From: Brucellaceae bacterium
Lineage (GTDB): Bacteria > Pseudomonadota > Alphaproteobacteria > Rhizobiales > Rhizobiaceae
DNA: 62,171 nucleotides
Assembly: GCA_020637755.1 (NCBI GenBank)
Contig: JACKJW010000016.1
Location: forward strand, 1-62,171
Direction of reading: 5' to 3'
In this document: positions 1 to 8,523 of the stretch, in pieces
How positions within the stretch are numbered: the stretch's first letter is position 1
How the letters are laid out: the number at the start of each line of letters is the position of its first letter
Notes under the pieces: generated by a model
The model's input: only the letters and a program-made list of their open reading frames with translations
Databases searched by the model: none
What the model was told of the DNA's origin: nothing
Position numbers and translations under genes: made by a program

Positions 1-211
1 CCATGGTCAGGAGCGCCACGAACGGGTTCGAGAGCGCGGCCTTGACGGTGGCGTACTCCGCCCCGTTCAACGCAATGATGAGGCCCACGAAGAAGATGGT
101 CAGCGGGATGTTGGCGAAGGCGGTCAGGCGCTGGCGCCAGAAATGCTCCGTGCCGTCCTTGGCGGAGCCCAGTCCGCGAACCTTGCCGAGAGGGGTGCGC
201 ATGTCGGTCAT
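1..211 (-). CDS. sdhD: succinate dehydrogenase membrane anchor subunit SdhD (partial, 3' end outside window)
   Basis: The reading frame starts MTDMRTPLGKVRGLGSAKDG and runs off the left edge, so only about 70 N-terminal residues are visible. The motif GSAKDGTEHFWRQR followed by a hydrophobic helix (LTAFANIPLTIFFV) is the usual opening of rhizobial SdhD, which anchors the succinate dehydrogenase complex in the inner membrane and helps bind quinone and heme b. It starts 10 bases after the stop of sdhC, with GGAGA just upstream, so the two genes are co-transcribed. The assignment rests on this N-terminus and on the adjacency to sdhC. Confidence 0.85.
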   Translation of the reverse strand, partial: MTDMRTPLGKVRGLGSAKDGTEHFWRQRLTAFANIPLTIFFVGLIIALNGAEYATVKAALSNPFVALLTM

Positions 212-221
212 GTCAGTCTCC

Positions 222-632
222 TCAACGCGCCATGTAGCCGATGATCCAGACCACCACCGTCAGCGCGACGGAGGCGGCGATCTGCATCTTGGCAACGCGG
301 GTGGCGAAATGTTTCTCGAAGCCCAGCCCCATGTCCCAGAACAGGTGCTTCACGCCACCCAGCAGATGCTGGATGAGCGCCCATGTGAACCCGAACAGGA
401 CGAGACGTCCGAGGAAGGAGCCGAAAATGCCGTTGACCCAGTCGAAATAGGCCGGGCCGGAAGCGGCCGCGATCAGCCACCAGGCCACCAGCACCATGCC
501 AAAATAAAGCCCGGCACCGGTGATGCGGTGGGCAATCGACATCATCATGGTCGGAATCGGCTTGTAGATCTGTAGATGCGGCGACAGGGGCCGCGCGCGC
601 GAAGAAGCGTCCTTGCTCAATGGTTCCCCCAT
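222..632 (-). CDS. sdhC: succinate dehydrogenase cytochrome b556 subunit SdhC
   Basis: This 136-residue protein has the SdhC pattern: RPLSPHLQIY near the N-terminus, the SIAHRITG quinone-site signature, three hydrophobic helices, and a heme-ligand histidine in the segment GGVKHLFWD. It inserts in the inner membrane with SdhD and carries electrons from the SdhAB head to ubiquinone, linking the TCA cycle to respiration. It is the first gene of the sdhCD(AB) operon, read leftward; sdhA and sdhB would lie outside the window. Length is normal for the family. Confidence 0.95.
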   Translation of the reverse strand: MGEPLSKDASSRARPLSPHLQIYKPIPTMMMSIAHRITGAGLYFGMVLVAWWLIAAASGPAYFDWVNGIFGSFLGRLVLFGFTWALIQHLLGGVKHLFWDMGLGFEKHFATRVAKMQIAASVALTVVVWIIGYMAR

Positions 633-697
633 GGGCTGGTCCGGTTCAGGCCGCGGGGCAGACGCGCGGGCGGCAGGCCGGTCGGAAAACTGGAGGC

Positions 698-726
698 TTT
701 CTAAAACTCTTTTCGCGATGCGTCAA
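698..726 (-). promoter_or_regulatory. putative sigma-70 promoter of sdhCD
   Basis: On the minus strand TTGACG (721-726) and TAGAAA (698-703) are separated by 17 bases, about 65 bases upstream of the sdhC start. The -35 matches the consensus well, the -10 at four of six positions. Inferred by inspection only. Confidence 0.45.
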
Positions 727-842
727 AGCCTGACACCCGCGCTAACCATGAATAATTCGTCTTACGGCACAACAGGTTTCCCTGCCCAACCGTTTCAACC
801 GGTTCAGTTTTTCAGTCCGGAGAAAAGGGGCGTGACGGCCAG

Positions 843-1184
843 CTAGCGCCGGCAATTGAGCGGCGGTTTGCCTGTAACGAACCAGAGAGCCTCGCGCCCG
901 TCAAAAACCAGCGCATAGGGCGGCTCGCCATAACGCACGTTCTGGCCCGCAGGAGAGGCAGGAAGCGTCACATCCAGGCCGCGCGGCGAATGCACCTTGA
1001 TTTGCCCGCCGAGGTTCTCCACCTCCATCGTCGTACCGCCGTCGCAACGCCATGACGCAGAGCGCGGTTGCGCGCCGCCCGGTGCGGACGCCCGGTCAAA
1101 GCCGGAAGGCCCGTCGGAAAGGCATCCGGACAGGGCAGCAAGCGCCGCCAGCAAACCCGGCAGGAGGATGCGATTCACCGTCAT
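843..1184 (-). CDS. MliC-like (C-type lysozyme inhibitor-like) lipoprotein
   Basis: This 113-residue protein has an N-terminal hydrophobic stretch ending in the lipobox LSGC (Cys about residue 21), so it should be a lipoprotein. The mature part resembles the MliC/PliC fold: a Trp-x-Cys start (SWRCDGG), a central LPASPAGQNVRYG stretch, and a Trp followed by PLNC at the end, leaving a possible disulfide between the two mature cysteines. Such proteins inhibit C-type lysozyme in the periplasm or outer membrane. The match is by pattern and the domain is short, so function is inferred. Confidence 0.65.
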   Translation of the reverse strand: MTVNRILLPGLLAALAALSGCLSDGPSGFDRASAPGGAQPRSASWRCDGGTTMEVENLGGQIKVHSPRGLDVTLPASPAGQNVRYGEPPYALVFDGREALWFVTGKPPLNCRR

Positions 1185-1332
1185 GTCCCTTCATACCGCG
1201 TGCAGCACCGGCTTGAAAAGCCTGCACCCGGGCTTCAGGCCGCGTCCAGGTGAACAGACCGGCCCCGGCCGGGATGGGCACCGTCAAGGAAAGCATGGCT
1301 GCAACCCGGAGCGGCCGCCTCGCGCTGGCGCC

Positions 1333-1794
1333 TCAGCGCCCGTCGAAACGGATGATGTAGCTCGTCCAGTCCGCCGGCGCCGCGATGCGCTCGTAAAGCT
1401 TGCGGCCGTCCTCGGGATGGCGCGGCGCATGCAGGTGCAGCTTGGTCCAGCCGCGATCCTCTGCCTGGTCGGCCAGCACATCCACCAGTGCCTTCGCGAT
1501 CCCCTTTCCGCGATGCAGATGGTGGACATAGATGTGGTCGGATACACCGGCGCGCATGCCCGAGACCGGCTCCGGAACATCATAGAAGATGCAGAAGCCG
1601 ACCAGCTCGCCGTCAATGCGCGCGCCCAGCACTTCTGCCGTGCGGTCCTGCAACAGTTGCTCGGCGTAGAAATCGTCCGGTCGGCGCGGGGCACCGCGCT
1701 TGAGCGCCTGCGCATAGGCCGCCAGCAGCGGGGAGAACTGGTGGGCGTCCTTGAGACGCAGGATCTGGATATCGATGCTGTGCTGTTCCGTCAT
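1333..1794 (-). CDS. GNAT family N-acetyltransferase
   Basis: About 153 residues from the chosen start MTEQHSIDIQ. It carries acetyl-CoA binding motif A as HLHRGKGIAKALVD, preceded by a beta strand (DHIYVH) and followed by LHLHAPRHPEDG and a C-terminal strand, the standard GNAT order. The acceptor cannot be told from sequence. An open frame continues upstream through two further ATG codons (1842 and 1851), but similarity to the GNAT N-terminus begins at MTEQ and GGAACGG lies just ahead of it, so that start is preferred. Divergent from the secreted protein gene at 1964. Confidence 0.8.
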   Translation of the reverse strand: MTEQHSIDIQILRLKDAHQFSPLLAAYAQALKRGAPRRPDDFYAEQLLQDRTAEVLGARIDGELVGFCIFYDVPEPVSGMRAGVSDHIYVHHLHRGKGIAKALVDVLADQAEDRGWTKLHLHAPRHPEDGRKLYERIAAPADWTSYIIRFDGR

Positions 1795-1963
1795 GACCGT
1801 TCCATTGGATAGCGCCTCGGCTCGCAAGGCGGGATGGCCCATGTTAACCATGTCTGTCAATTGCCTGCGAGGATTTATCGGCAGGGCCGTGACAAAGGTA
1901 AAGGAAACGTTAATTTCGTCTTGAGGAAGCCGCAACGTCGCAACCACAGGACGGAGGCGCGCC

Positions 1964-2323
1964 ATGCGCAAGACGAACACACTCATCATCGCTGCACTCG
2001 CCGCCGGGGCTGCCTGCCTGTCCGCGGGTGCCAGGGCCGAAGCCGTCTATGAAGACGGCAGGGGCAACCTCGTTGTCCAGAGCGATTCCGGCTTCAAGCA
2101 GATCTTCGTAGGCAAGGGACACATGGCCGGTGAAGTGGTCGCGCGCGCGGCTACCGAAAGCCCGGATGTCGTCTATTATCTCGGCGATCCAAAAAGCCAG
2201 CACCGCCATCCCAAGGCGCAATACCGTTGCTCCGGCGGTGCGGCCGTCTATCGGGGCCGGTCCTTCATGTACGGGCTGACGCGCGACGAGGTTGCCGTTC
2301 TTCCGAACAACTGCCCGCGCTGA
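1964..2323 (+). CDS. small secreted protein of unknown function
   Basis: A 119-residue protein with a clear signal peptide (MRKTNTLIIAALAAG, cleavage probably after GARA near residue 25). GGACGGAGG precedes the ATG. The mature part has one pair of cysteines (YRCSGG and NNCPR at the C-terminus), likely one disulfide, and the polar run DGRGNLVVQSDSGFKQIFVG. I do not recognise a named domain. It is transcribed alone, divergent from the acetyltransferase at 1333-1794 and convergent with the GGDEF gene ending at 2334. Confidence 0.75.
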   Translation: MRKTNTLIIAALAAGAACLSAGARAEAVYEDGRGNLVVQSDSGFKQIFVGKGHMAGEVVARAATESPDVVYYLGDPKSQHRHPKAQYRCSGGAAVYRGRSFMYGLTRDEVAVLPNNCPR

Positions 2324-2333
2324 GCCCGCCCGG

Positions 2334-3518
2334 CTACGCCCGCACAGCCTTGCGTGGCACGACATAGCGTTCAAGGTCGCGGATCAGGTCCCTGTTTCCG
2401 CCCAGCCTTTCGGCATGGAAAAGCGCTTCGGCGGCCCTGTCGATCAGGGCTTGCAGCGTTTCACCGTCGCGCCAGCGGCAAATTCCTGATGACATGACCA
2501 GACCATTCCGGACCGGAGCCGCAGGCGCCTCGATCGAGAGCCGCGTGCGCAGCCGTTTGCACCAGGCCTCGGCCTGCTGCGGTGTGCTGTCGGGAAAGAG
2601 GACAGCGAACCGGTTGTCACCGAGCCGCGCAGGCACGCAACCGGTTCCGGCCATCCCGGCAATGGCGGCTGACAGGATCGCAGGATGCCGGCTGTCCGGA
2701 CCGGCCGCAGCATGGATGCCCGGCGCGACCTCTTCCTGAGCTTCCAGGATTGCCAGCACAGGCTTGCACCCTTCCGGCCTGGCAGATGTGATGGCCTGTT
2801 CCGCCAGCACGGCAAATCCGTTCGGCGTCGCCAGACCCGTAATCGAATCTGAAAGCGCCTGCCGCTTGAGGCCCCGAACCACATCGCGCACCACGAGACC
2901 CGCCATGATCGCGGCGGTAAACATGGTCGTCACGGCCACGAGGAACTGCGAGACCACTCCGTAGGTGGTGCCGAGATAGAGCGCGGGCGAACTGCCCTGC
3001 CCGCCGAGCAGGACCGACAGCAGGGGCCGGAGCGCGAATTGCAGGGCAAAGCAGCTCGCCGCGATGAGGAAGGCCACATCCGCCTTGCCGCGCCGGTAGC
3101 GCAGGATCTGGATGGCGGCCAGTGACGCCATCACGAAATAGGGGCCCTGGTAGAGGATTTGCCGCAACAGGCTCTCGCGCGCCATGTCCATGATCGCAAG
3201 GTTCATCGCCAACGCGATCCCCCAACCCACGAGAACGGGCCGCCAGGGAAACTCTTTCCCGTAATGCGCGGCGACACCGGCCGAATAGACCATGAGCGCA
3301 GTCAGGTGCGCACAATAGAGGCCGAAGCGCGGAAGATAGGCATACTCGAAATAGCGCAGCGAATATTCAAAGCCGGCAGAGACAAGGGCCAGCACGAAAG
3401 CCGCGACCCAAAACAATGCATCCCGGCGGCTTCGATCCAGTGCCCAGGCCGCGCAGAAAGTGCAGAAGAACAGGACGCCGAGCGCGATGTTGACAAAAAA
3501 GAGGATCGACCCGGCCAT
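2334..3518 (-). CDS. membrane protein with degenerate GGDEF domain
   Basis: 394 residues: six or so hydrophobic helices (residues about 5-210), then a GGDEF-like domain from about residue 218. The family opening is kept as DSITGLATPNGF, but the active-site signature, normally RxGGDEF, reads RLGDNRF (residues 298-304). The upstream metal-binding Asp segment, normally VDIDxFK, is replaced by ILEAQEE. It should therefore not make cyclic di-GMP. Its ATG lies 4 bases after the stop of the intact GGDEF gene at 3523-4716, so the two are translated together; it could act as a regulator or dimer partner of that enzyme. Confidence 0.85.
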   Translation of the reverse strand: MAGSILFFVNIALGVLFFCTFCAAWALDRSRRDALFWVAAFVLALVSAGFEYSLRYFEYAYLPRFGLYCAHLTALMVYSAGVAAHYGKEFPWRPVLVGWGIALAMNLAIMDMARESLLRQILYQGPYFVMASLAAIQILRYRRGKADVAFLIAASCFALQFALRPLLSVLLGGQGSSPALYLGTTYGVVSQFLVAVTTMFTAAIMAGLVVRDVVRGLKRQALSDSITGLATPNGFAVLAEQAITSARPEGCKPVLAILEAQEEVAPGIHAAAGPDSRHPAILSAAIAGMAGTGCVPARLGDNRFAVLFPDSTPQQAEAWCKRLRTRLSIEAPAAPVRNGLVMSSGICRWRDGETLQALIDRAAEALFHAERLGGNRDLIRDLERYVVPRKAVRA

Positions 3519-3522
3519 CCGG

Positions 3523-4716
3523 TCACGCCCTTTCCAGGCGCCCTGCCGGCACCGCGCTTGCGGCCCGGCCAGAAGGCGCAACCACGACCCGGTCACGGCC
3601 GGTCCGCTTGGCTTCATACAGAGATTCGTCGGCAACTTCAGTCATCACCATGGCTTGCATGCCTGCCGACCACTGACAGACACCAAGGCTGACCGTCACC
3701 GGGGTGACACCCGCCCTGCGGCCGGCTGCGGCTGCGACCGACGTCCGGATGTTTTCCGCAAGCAACTGTGCAATCCGCTCGTCCGGCAAGCGCTTGACGA
3801 GTGCGAACTCCTCACCGCCGAGCCGTGCGATCACGCCGTCTTCACCCACGCATTCCCGAAGGATTTCGGCGACCGCGACCAGCACCCGGTCACCCGCGAC
3901 ATGGCCATGCGTATCATTGACAAGTTTGAACCGGTCGATATCGACAAGGATCAGGCAAAATTCCGTACCGCGTTGCTCTGCCGCACAAACATGGTGCTCC
4001 AATGCGGCGTTGAAGGCACGCCGGTTGGCAAGTCCGGTCAGTTCGTCCGCGTCTGCGCGGCGTGACAAGGTGGCAATGATTTCATTGCCGTACATGGTGA
4101 AAAGCACCATGGCCATGGCCAGCGAACACAGCGCCGCCACAAAATGCAGGGTCAGCGATGCAACGGAATTCACGTAGGTCGCATCGGTCAGCGTACCGGC
4201 GGTGAACCACAGGACGACGGCCACACGGGTAGCCAGCACCAAGCCGATGGCCACCGCGACCCAGAATGCCCAATGCTGGACACGCCCCCTCAGCCGGCTG
4301 CGCAGGGGCATCACGCCACCCAGGATGATCGCCGAAGCGCCCATGTTGATGATCAGCGTGCGCACCACGATGCTGTCATCCACGAAGCGGAACCACGAGA
4401 TCGCAGCAAGCACCACGGCCATGGCACCTGCAAGCTTGCCCGTGTGGACCCGGCCTGTCATGTGCAATTGAAGCGCGGCGGCAAGCAATGCGACGACGAG
4501 CAGATAGGGAATGTTTGTCACATAGATCGCGGCGGTGACGGAAAAAATCTCCCGCACATAGTCGGCGAGAAAGGCAAAGGCGCCGCTTCCGTAGGACAGG
4601 GCGGCGAGCCGCGCCGAGCGGATCGTCCTGTCCTGCCGCCAGACAAGCATGTAGCCGGTGGCGAAAGCGAGGAAAATCAGCGGAGTAAGGAGCTGGAAGT
4701 AGCTGGCACCGGTCAC
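3523..4716 (-). CDS. membrane-bound diguanylate cyclase (GGDEF)
   Basis: 397 residues from a GTG start with AGGAGGG seven bases upstream, which decides the start over a longer frame. Several hydrophobic helices fill residues about 6-210, followed by a complete GGDEF domain: DELTGLANRRAF, the metal site VDIDRFK, NDTHGHxxGD, and the active-site loop RLGGEEF (GGEEF at 300-304). No RxxD inhibitory site is visible at the usual spacing before the loop. It should make cyclic di-GMP from two GTP at the inner membrane. It is first in a two-gene operon with the degenerate GGDEF protein. Confidence 0.9.
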   Translation of the reverse strand: MTGASYFQLLTPLIFLAFATGYMLVWRQDRTIRSARLAALSYGSGAFAFLADYVREIFSVTAAIYVTNIPYLLVVALLAAALQLHMTGRVHTGKLAGAMAVVLAAISWFRFVDDSIVVRTLIINMGASAIILGGVMPLRSRLRGRVQHWAFWVAVAIGLVLATRVAVVLWFTAGTLTDATYVNSVASLTLHFVAALCSLAMAMVLFTMYGNEIIATLSRRADADELTGLANRRAFNAALEHHVCAAEQRGTEFCLILVDIDRFKLVNDTHGHVAGDRVLVAVAEILRECVGEDGVIARLGGEEFALVKRLPDERIAQLLAENIRTSVAAAAGRRAGVTPVTVSLGVCQWSAGMQAMVMTEVADESLYEAKRTGRDRVVVAPSGRAASAVPAGRLERA

Positions 4717-4873
4717 GGCTGACCCTCCTGCCGCATGCGTACCAAGGCCAGGCGAAGTACCGCCATGTTCCTTTTGTCCGCCCAAGCTTCCGTCATGCTT
4801 CCGATGCCCCGTTTGGCCCCTTATGGCGCAGCCTTGGTTGAAACGGGGTTAAGCCGCATTGAATGGTGGAAAC

Positions 4874-4900
4874 AAAAACCCGGGCGCAAGGGCCCGGGTT
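4874..4900 (-). terminator. rho-independent terminator of leuC
   Basis: A 9-bp perfect stem (4877-4885 with 4892-4900) and a 6-base loop are followed on the minus strand by TTTTTG. It lies about 30 bases past the leuC stop, the right place and direction. Confidence 0.8.
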
Positions 4901-4928
4901 CGGCAGGTTCGCAGCGCCGGAATGCCGT

Positions 4929-6338
4929 TTACTTCCAGTCGCGGATGTCAACGAAATGGCCCGCGACAGCAGCAGCGGCGGCCATGGCCGGCGAAACGAG
5001 ATGCGTGCGGCCCTTGAAGCCCTGGCGGCCCTCGAAATTGCGATTCGAGGTCGAGGCGCAACGCTCGCCGGGCTTCAGCCGGTCATCATTCATGGCAAGG
5101 CACATGGAGCAGCCCGGTTCGCGCCATTCAAACCCGGCTTCGATGAAGATCTTGTCGAGACCCTCGGCTTCGGCCTGTTCCTTCACGAGGCCGGAACCGG
5201 GAACGACCATGGCCGACACGGTGGACGCCACCTTCCTGCCCTCGACCACGGCAGCGGCCGCGCGCAGGTCCTCGATGCGGCCGTTGGTGCACGAGCCGAT
5301 GAAGACGCGGTCAACGGCAATGTCGGTGATCTTCGTTCCGGGCGTCAAACCCATGTAGTCGAGCGCGCGCTTCTTGGAGGCGCGCTTGTTCTCGTCGGCA
5401 ATCCCGGCCGGGTCCGGCACGGTACCGGTCACCGAGACGACGTCTTCCGGCGAAGAACCCCAGGAAACGATCGGCGGCAGGTTCGCGGCATCCAGCACGA
5501 CAACTTTGTCGAAATGCGCGCCCTCGTCGGTCTTCAGCGTTTTCCAGTAGTCAAGCGCCATGTCGAGTGCCTTGCCCTGCGGGGCACGCGGCTTGTCCTT
5601 GATGTAGGCAAACGTCGTCTCGTCGGGCGCGATCAGGCCGGCGCGCGCGCCGCCCTCGATCGTCATGTTGCAGACCGTCATGCGGCCTTCCATCGACAGC
5701 GACCGGATCGCTTCGCCCGCGAACTCGATCACGTGGCCGGTGCCGCCCGCCGTGCCGATCTCGCCGATGATGGCAAGGATGATGTCCTTGGCGGTCACGC
5801 CGTCGGGCAACTTGCCGTCGACGCGCACCAGCATGTTCTTTGCCTTTTTCTGGATCAGCGTCTGCGTGGCGAGCACATGCTCCACTTCCGACGTGCCGAT
5901 ACCGTGTGCCAGCGCACCGAAGGCGCCATGCGTGGAGGTGTGGCTGTCCCCACAGACGATGGTCATGCCGGGCAGGGTGAAGCCCTGCTCGGGGCCGACA
6001 ATGTGGACAATACCCTGACGGACGTCGTTCTCATTGTAATATTCCACGCCGAAATCGGCAGCATTCTGGGCCAGCGCCTCGACCTGGATGCGGCTTTCCT
6101 CGTTCTTGATGCCGGTCTTGCGGTCGGCGGTCGTCGGAACATTGTGGTCCACCACGGCCAGCGTCTTTTCCGGATGGCGCACCTGGCGACCGGCCATGCG
6201 AAGCCCCTCGAAGGCCTGCGGGCTGGTCACTTCATGGACAAGGTGCCGGTCGATATAGAGCAGGCAGGTTCCGTCGTCCTGGGTATGGGCAAGGTGATCG
6301 TCCCAGATCTTGTCGTAGAGGGTGCGCGGTGCGGTCAT
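4929..6338 (-). CDS. leuC: 3-isopropylmalate dehydratase large subunit LeuC
   Basis: 469 residues starting MTAPRTLYDKIWDDHL, as in other LeuC proteins (E. coli 466). The aconitase-type [4Fe-4S] ligands are visible: one cysteine in FIGSCTNGRIEDL and two in EPGCSMCLAMNDD. With LeuD it converts 2-isopropylmalate to 3-isopropylmalate in leucine biosynthesis, in the cytoplasm. leuD and leuB sit about 46 kb away in this window, so the pathway is split. The gene is single, with its own promoter and terminator. An upstream in-frame extension to 6491 lacks family similarity and crosses the promoter. Confidence 0.97.
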   Translation of the reverse strand: MTAPRTLYDKIWDDHLAHTQDDGTCLLYIDRHLVHEVTSPQAFEGLRMAGRQVRHPEKTLAVVDHNVPTTADRKTGIKNEESRIQVEALAQNAADFGVEYYNENDVRQGIVHIVGPEQGFTLPGMTIVCGDSHTSTHGAFGALAHGIGTSEVEHVLATQTLIQKKAKNMLVRVDGKLPDGVTAKDIILAIIGEIGTAGGTGHVIEFAGEAIRSLSMEGRMTVCNMTIEGGARAGLIAPDETTFAYIKDKPRAPQGKALDMALDYWKTLKTDEGAHFDKVVVLDAANLPPIVSWGSSPEDVVSVTGTVPDPAGIADENKRASKKRALDYMGLTPGTKITDIAVDRVFIGSCTNGRIEDLRAAAAVVEGRKVASTVSAMVVPGSGLVKEQAEAEGLDKIFIEAGFEWREPGCSMCLAMNDDRLKPGERCASTSNRNFEGRQGFKGRTHLVSPAMAAAAAVAGHFVDIRDWK

Positions 6339-6386
6339 GGCGGATGTCCTGGAATGGCGGGCCGCAGGCCCTGGAGTTTCGGGGGT

Positions 6387-6416
6387 CATATGCACCGCGC
6401 GGGCGCAAAGCGTCAA
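6387..6416 (-). promoter_or_regulatory. putative sigma-70 promoter of leuC
   Basis: On the minus strand TTGACG (6411-6416) and CATATG (6387-6392) are 18 bases apart, ending about 50 bases before the leuC ATG. Assigned by eye. Confidence 0.5.
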
Positions 6417-6528
6417 GAAAAAGCCGCGTGACCTGCCACTGCCGTCAGAATTCCGTTGCCAAAGGCAAGGGCCGGGAGTAACGGCCATCACCCTTCAATT
6501 TCCGGCGGGTCCGGAAGCGGAACACTCC

Positions 6529-7905
6529 ATGAAAAATGCACCTGCCGAAGCCGGGCGGCATCTCCTGATGGACGCGGGGCGCGGCCTTGCGATCCTCGGC
6601 ATCCTCTGGATCAACATCTTCATCCAGGCGATACCCAACGATGCGCTGGGGATCCCCGGCATCTGGGGCGAGATGAAGATAGGCTCCATCGATCCCAACA
6701 TCGAGGTCTGGCGCATGGCAGGCATTTTTGCCGACGGTGTCATGCGCGGCATCCTCTCGGTGCTGTTCGGCGCGTCAGGCCTGATCATGATCACCAAGGC
6801 GGAACAGGCCGGCAGCGGCATTGCGGCACTCGATCCCTGGTATCGCAGGCAGCTCTGGCTGATCGCCTTCGGTGTCTTTCACGCCTACATCCTGCTCTGG
6901 CCCTATGACATTCTTTATCTTTATGGCCTGTTCGGGCTTTTCCTGTTTCCCTTCCGCAAGCTCACGCTGCGCCCCCTTCTCATCATTGTCGCCATCATGC
7001 TGGCCGGATCGGCCATCCAGGGTGCGAGCGAGGTGTCGCAAGCCGTCAATGCCAGCCAGACCGTGGACGAATCCCTGACCGGAGACCAGATCGAGGAAGG
7101 TCGGCAGGGCGACCCGCTGCGCAACCGGATGGATCAGGGAACCGATCCGGTGACGACGGAGTCCACGCTTCCCTCCTCACCGGCAGAACCCGAACCAAGT
7201 GGCGCACTGGAGGACAATCCGCGCTACCAGCAGATGCTGGAAAACATCCAGAACGAAATCAGCGAGCGCCATGAAGGCTATCTGGCAAATGTGAAGTCCA
7301 ATGCCCCAAGCGCGCTGGAAGAGCAGACCTCGGAGGTGATCATCCACCACATCCTGGACGTCTTCTCCTTCATGCTGCTCGGCATGGCGCTCTACAAGTC
7401 CGGCTTCCTGACCGGCAGATGGTCCCTGCGCAGCTACGCCATCATTGCCGTGGCCGGATACCTGACAGGACTGGCCACAGGATACCTCTCCAACACGACT
7501 TTCGAGCCCGGCTCGGGCATGGAGGCCTTCTCCGATTCCCTGTCCGGCTACCTGTATGACCTGCGCCGTCTCGGCTTCGTGCTCGGGCATTTCTCGGTGC
7601 TGGCCATCCTGCTGGCCAAGGGCCGCCTGAACTGGCTGGTGTCCGGCCTCATCGCCTGCGGACGGTTCGCCCTGTCACTCTACATCTTCCAGACGCTCGC
7701 CTGCCTTTTCATCTTCTATGATTTCGGCATCGGCCTCGGCCTGTTCGGGCGGCTGGAACATGTGCAGGCGGCTGAATGGGCCCTGCTACTGACAATCCTG
7801 CAATTCCTCGCCGCACCGCTATGGCTGCGCCTCTTCGGGCAGGGCCCGCTCGAACGGCTGCTGCGCTGGCTCGCCGCCGGGGCAGTCCGGAGCAAAACCC
7901 GCTGA
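6529..7905 (+). CDS. DUF418 / YeiB-type inner membrane protein
   Basis: 458 residues. It opens with the family pattern DAGRGLAILGILWIN, has multiple hydrophobic helices, and ends with the DUF418 region (LSLYIFQTL, then LFGQGPLERLLRW). Between the N- and C-terminal membrane halves, roughly residues 165-280, lies a long polar Glu/Gln/Pro-rich stretch that is larger than usual and probably forms an extracytoplasmic or cytoplasmic loop. Function is unknown; YeiB-like proteins are suspected acyltransferase-fold or transport proteins. The start ATG follows GGAAGCGGAA. Divergent from leuC and convergent with rplS, sharing the terminator at 7936-7971. Confidence 0.85.
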   Translation: MKNAPAEAGRHLLMDAGRGLAILGILWINIFIQAIPNDALGIPGIWGEMKIGSIDPNIEVWRMAGIFADGVMRGILSVLFGASGLIMITKAEQAGSGIAALDPWYRRQLWLIAFGVFHAYILLWPYDILYLYGLFGLFLFPFRKLTLRPLLIIVAIMLAGSAIQGASEVSQAVNASQTVDESLTGDQIEEGRQGDPLRNRMDQGTDPVTTESTLPSSPAEPEPSGALEDNPRYQQMLENIQNEISERHEGYLANVKSNAPSALEEQTSEVIIHHILDVFSFMLLGMALYKSGFLTGRWSLRSYAIIAVAGYLTGLATGYLSNTTFEPGSGMEAFSDSLSGYLYDLRRLGFVLGHFSVLAILLAKGRLNWLVSGLIACGRFALSLYIFQTLACLFIFYDFGIGLGLFGRLEHVQAAEWALLLTILQFLAAPLWLRLFGQGPLERLLRWLAAGAVRSKTR

Positions 7906-7935
7906 CGCCCGGTGCGAAATTGAGCCCCAAAGCAA

Positions 7936-7971
7936 AAAAGGGCGCGTGACCGTCAGGCCACGCGCCCTTTT
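7936..7971. terminator. bidirectional terminator between DUF418 gene and rplS
   Basis: A 13-bp perfect inverted repeat (7936-7948 with 7959-7971) has a GC-rich core and A-tracts and T-tracts on its two flanks. It can therefore end transcription of the plus-strand DUF418 gene and of minus-strand rplS. Confidence 0.85.
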
Positions 7972-7989
7972 CTTGGAATGCGCGGAAGC

Positions 7990-8523
7990 TTATTCCGAAG
8001 CGGCTTCCGCAGCAGCCTTCTCGGCAGCGGCAGCGGCTTCGGCAGCCTCGGCGGCAGCCTTCTCGGCGGCCAGCGCTTGCGCCGCGGCGATCTTCTCGGC
8101 CTCGATGCGGGCCTTTTCCTCGGCGAGCGCGGCGCGCTCCGCGTCGTTCAGCTTGCGCGAACGGGCATTGGTGTTTTCCACGATACGGGCCGACTTGCCG
8201 CGGCGGTCACGCAGATAATAGAGCTTCGCGCGGCGCACCTTGCCGCGGCGGACCACTTCCACGCCCTCGACCAGCGGGGAGTAGACCGGGAACACGCGCT
8301 CGACGCCTTCGCCATAGGAAATCTTGCGGACAGTGAAGTTTTCCTGCAGACCGGAACCCGAGCGGGCAATGCAGACGCCTTCATAGGCCTGCACACGGGT
8401 ACGGCTGCCTTCCGTCACGCGCACATTGACGCGCAGCGTGTCACCGGGGGAGAATTCGGGAAGCTTGCGCTTGGCTTCGATCTTTTCGGCCTGTTCGGCT
8501 TCGAGCTGACGGATGATGTCCAT
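7990..8523 (-). CDS. rplS: 50S ribosomal protein L19 with Ala/Glu-rich C-terminal extension
   Basis: 177 residues. Residues 1-125 are a typical L19: MDIIRQLEAEQ, PGDTLRVNV, RVQAYEGVCI, a VERVFPVYSPLVE strand and RRGKVRRAKLYYLRDRRGKSARI. L19 sits at the 30S-50S interface. Residues about 126-177 are an added helical tail built almost wholly of Ala, Glu and Lys (AEEKARIEAEKIAAAQA and similar), absent from the roughly 115-residue E. coli protein but seen as variable tails in rhizobial L19. AAGGA lies 9 bases before the ATG. The gene follows an untranslated leader of about 140 bases. Confidence 0.95.
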   Translation of the reverse strand: MDIIRQLEAEQAEKIEAKRKLPEFSPGDTLRVNVRVTEGSRTRVQAYEGVCIARSGSGLQENFTVRKISYGEGVERVFPVYSPLVEGVEVVRRGKVRRAKLYYLRDRRGKSARIVENTNARSRKLNDAERAALAEEKARIEAEKIAAAQALAAEKAAAEAAEAAAAAEKAAAEAASE

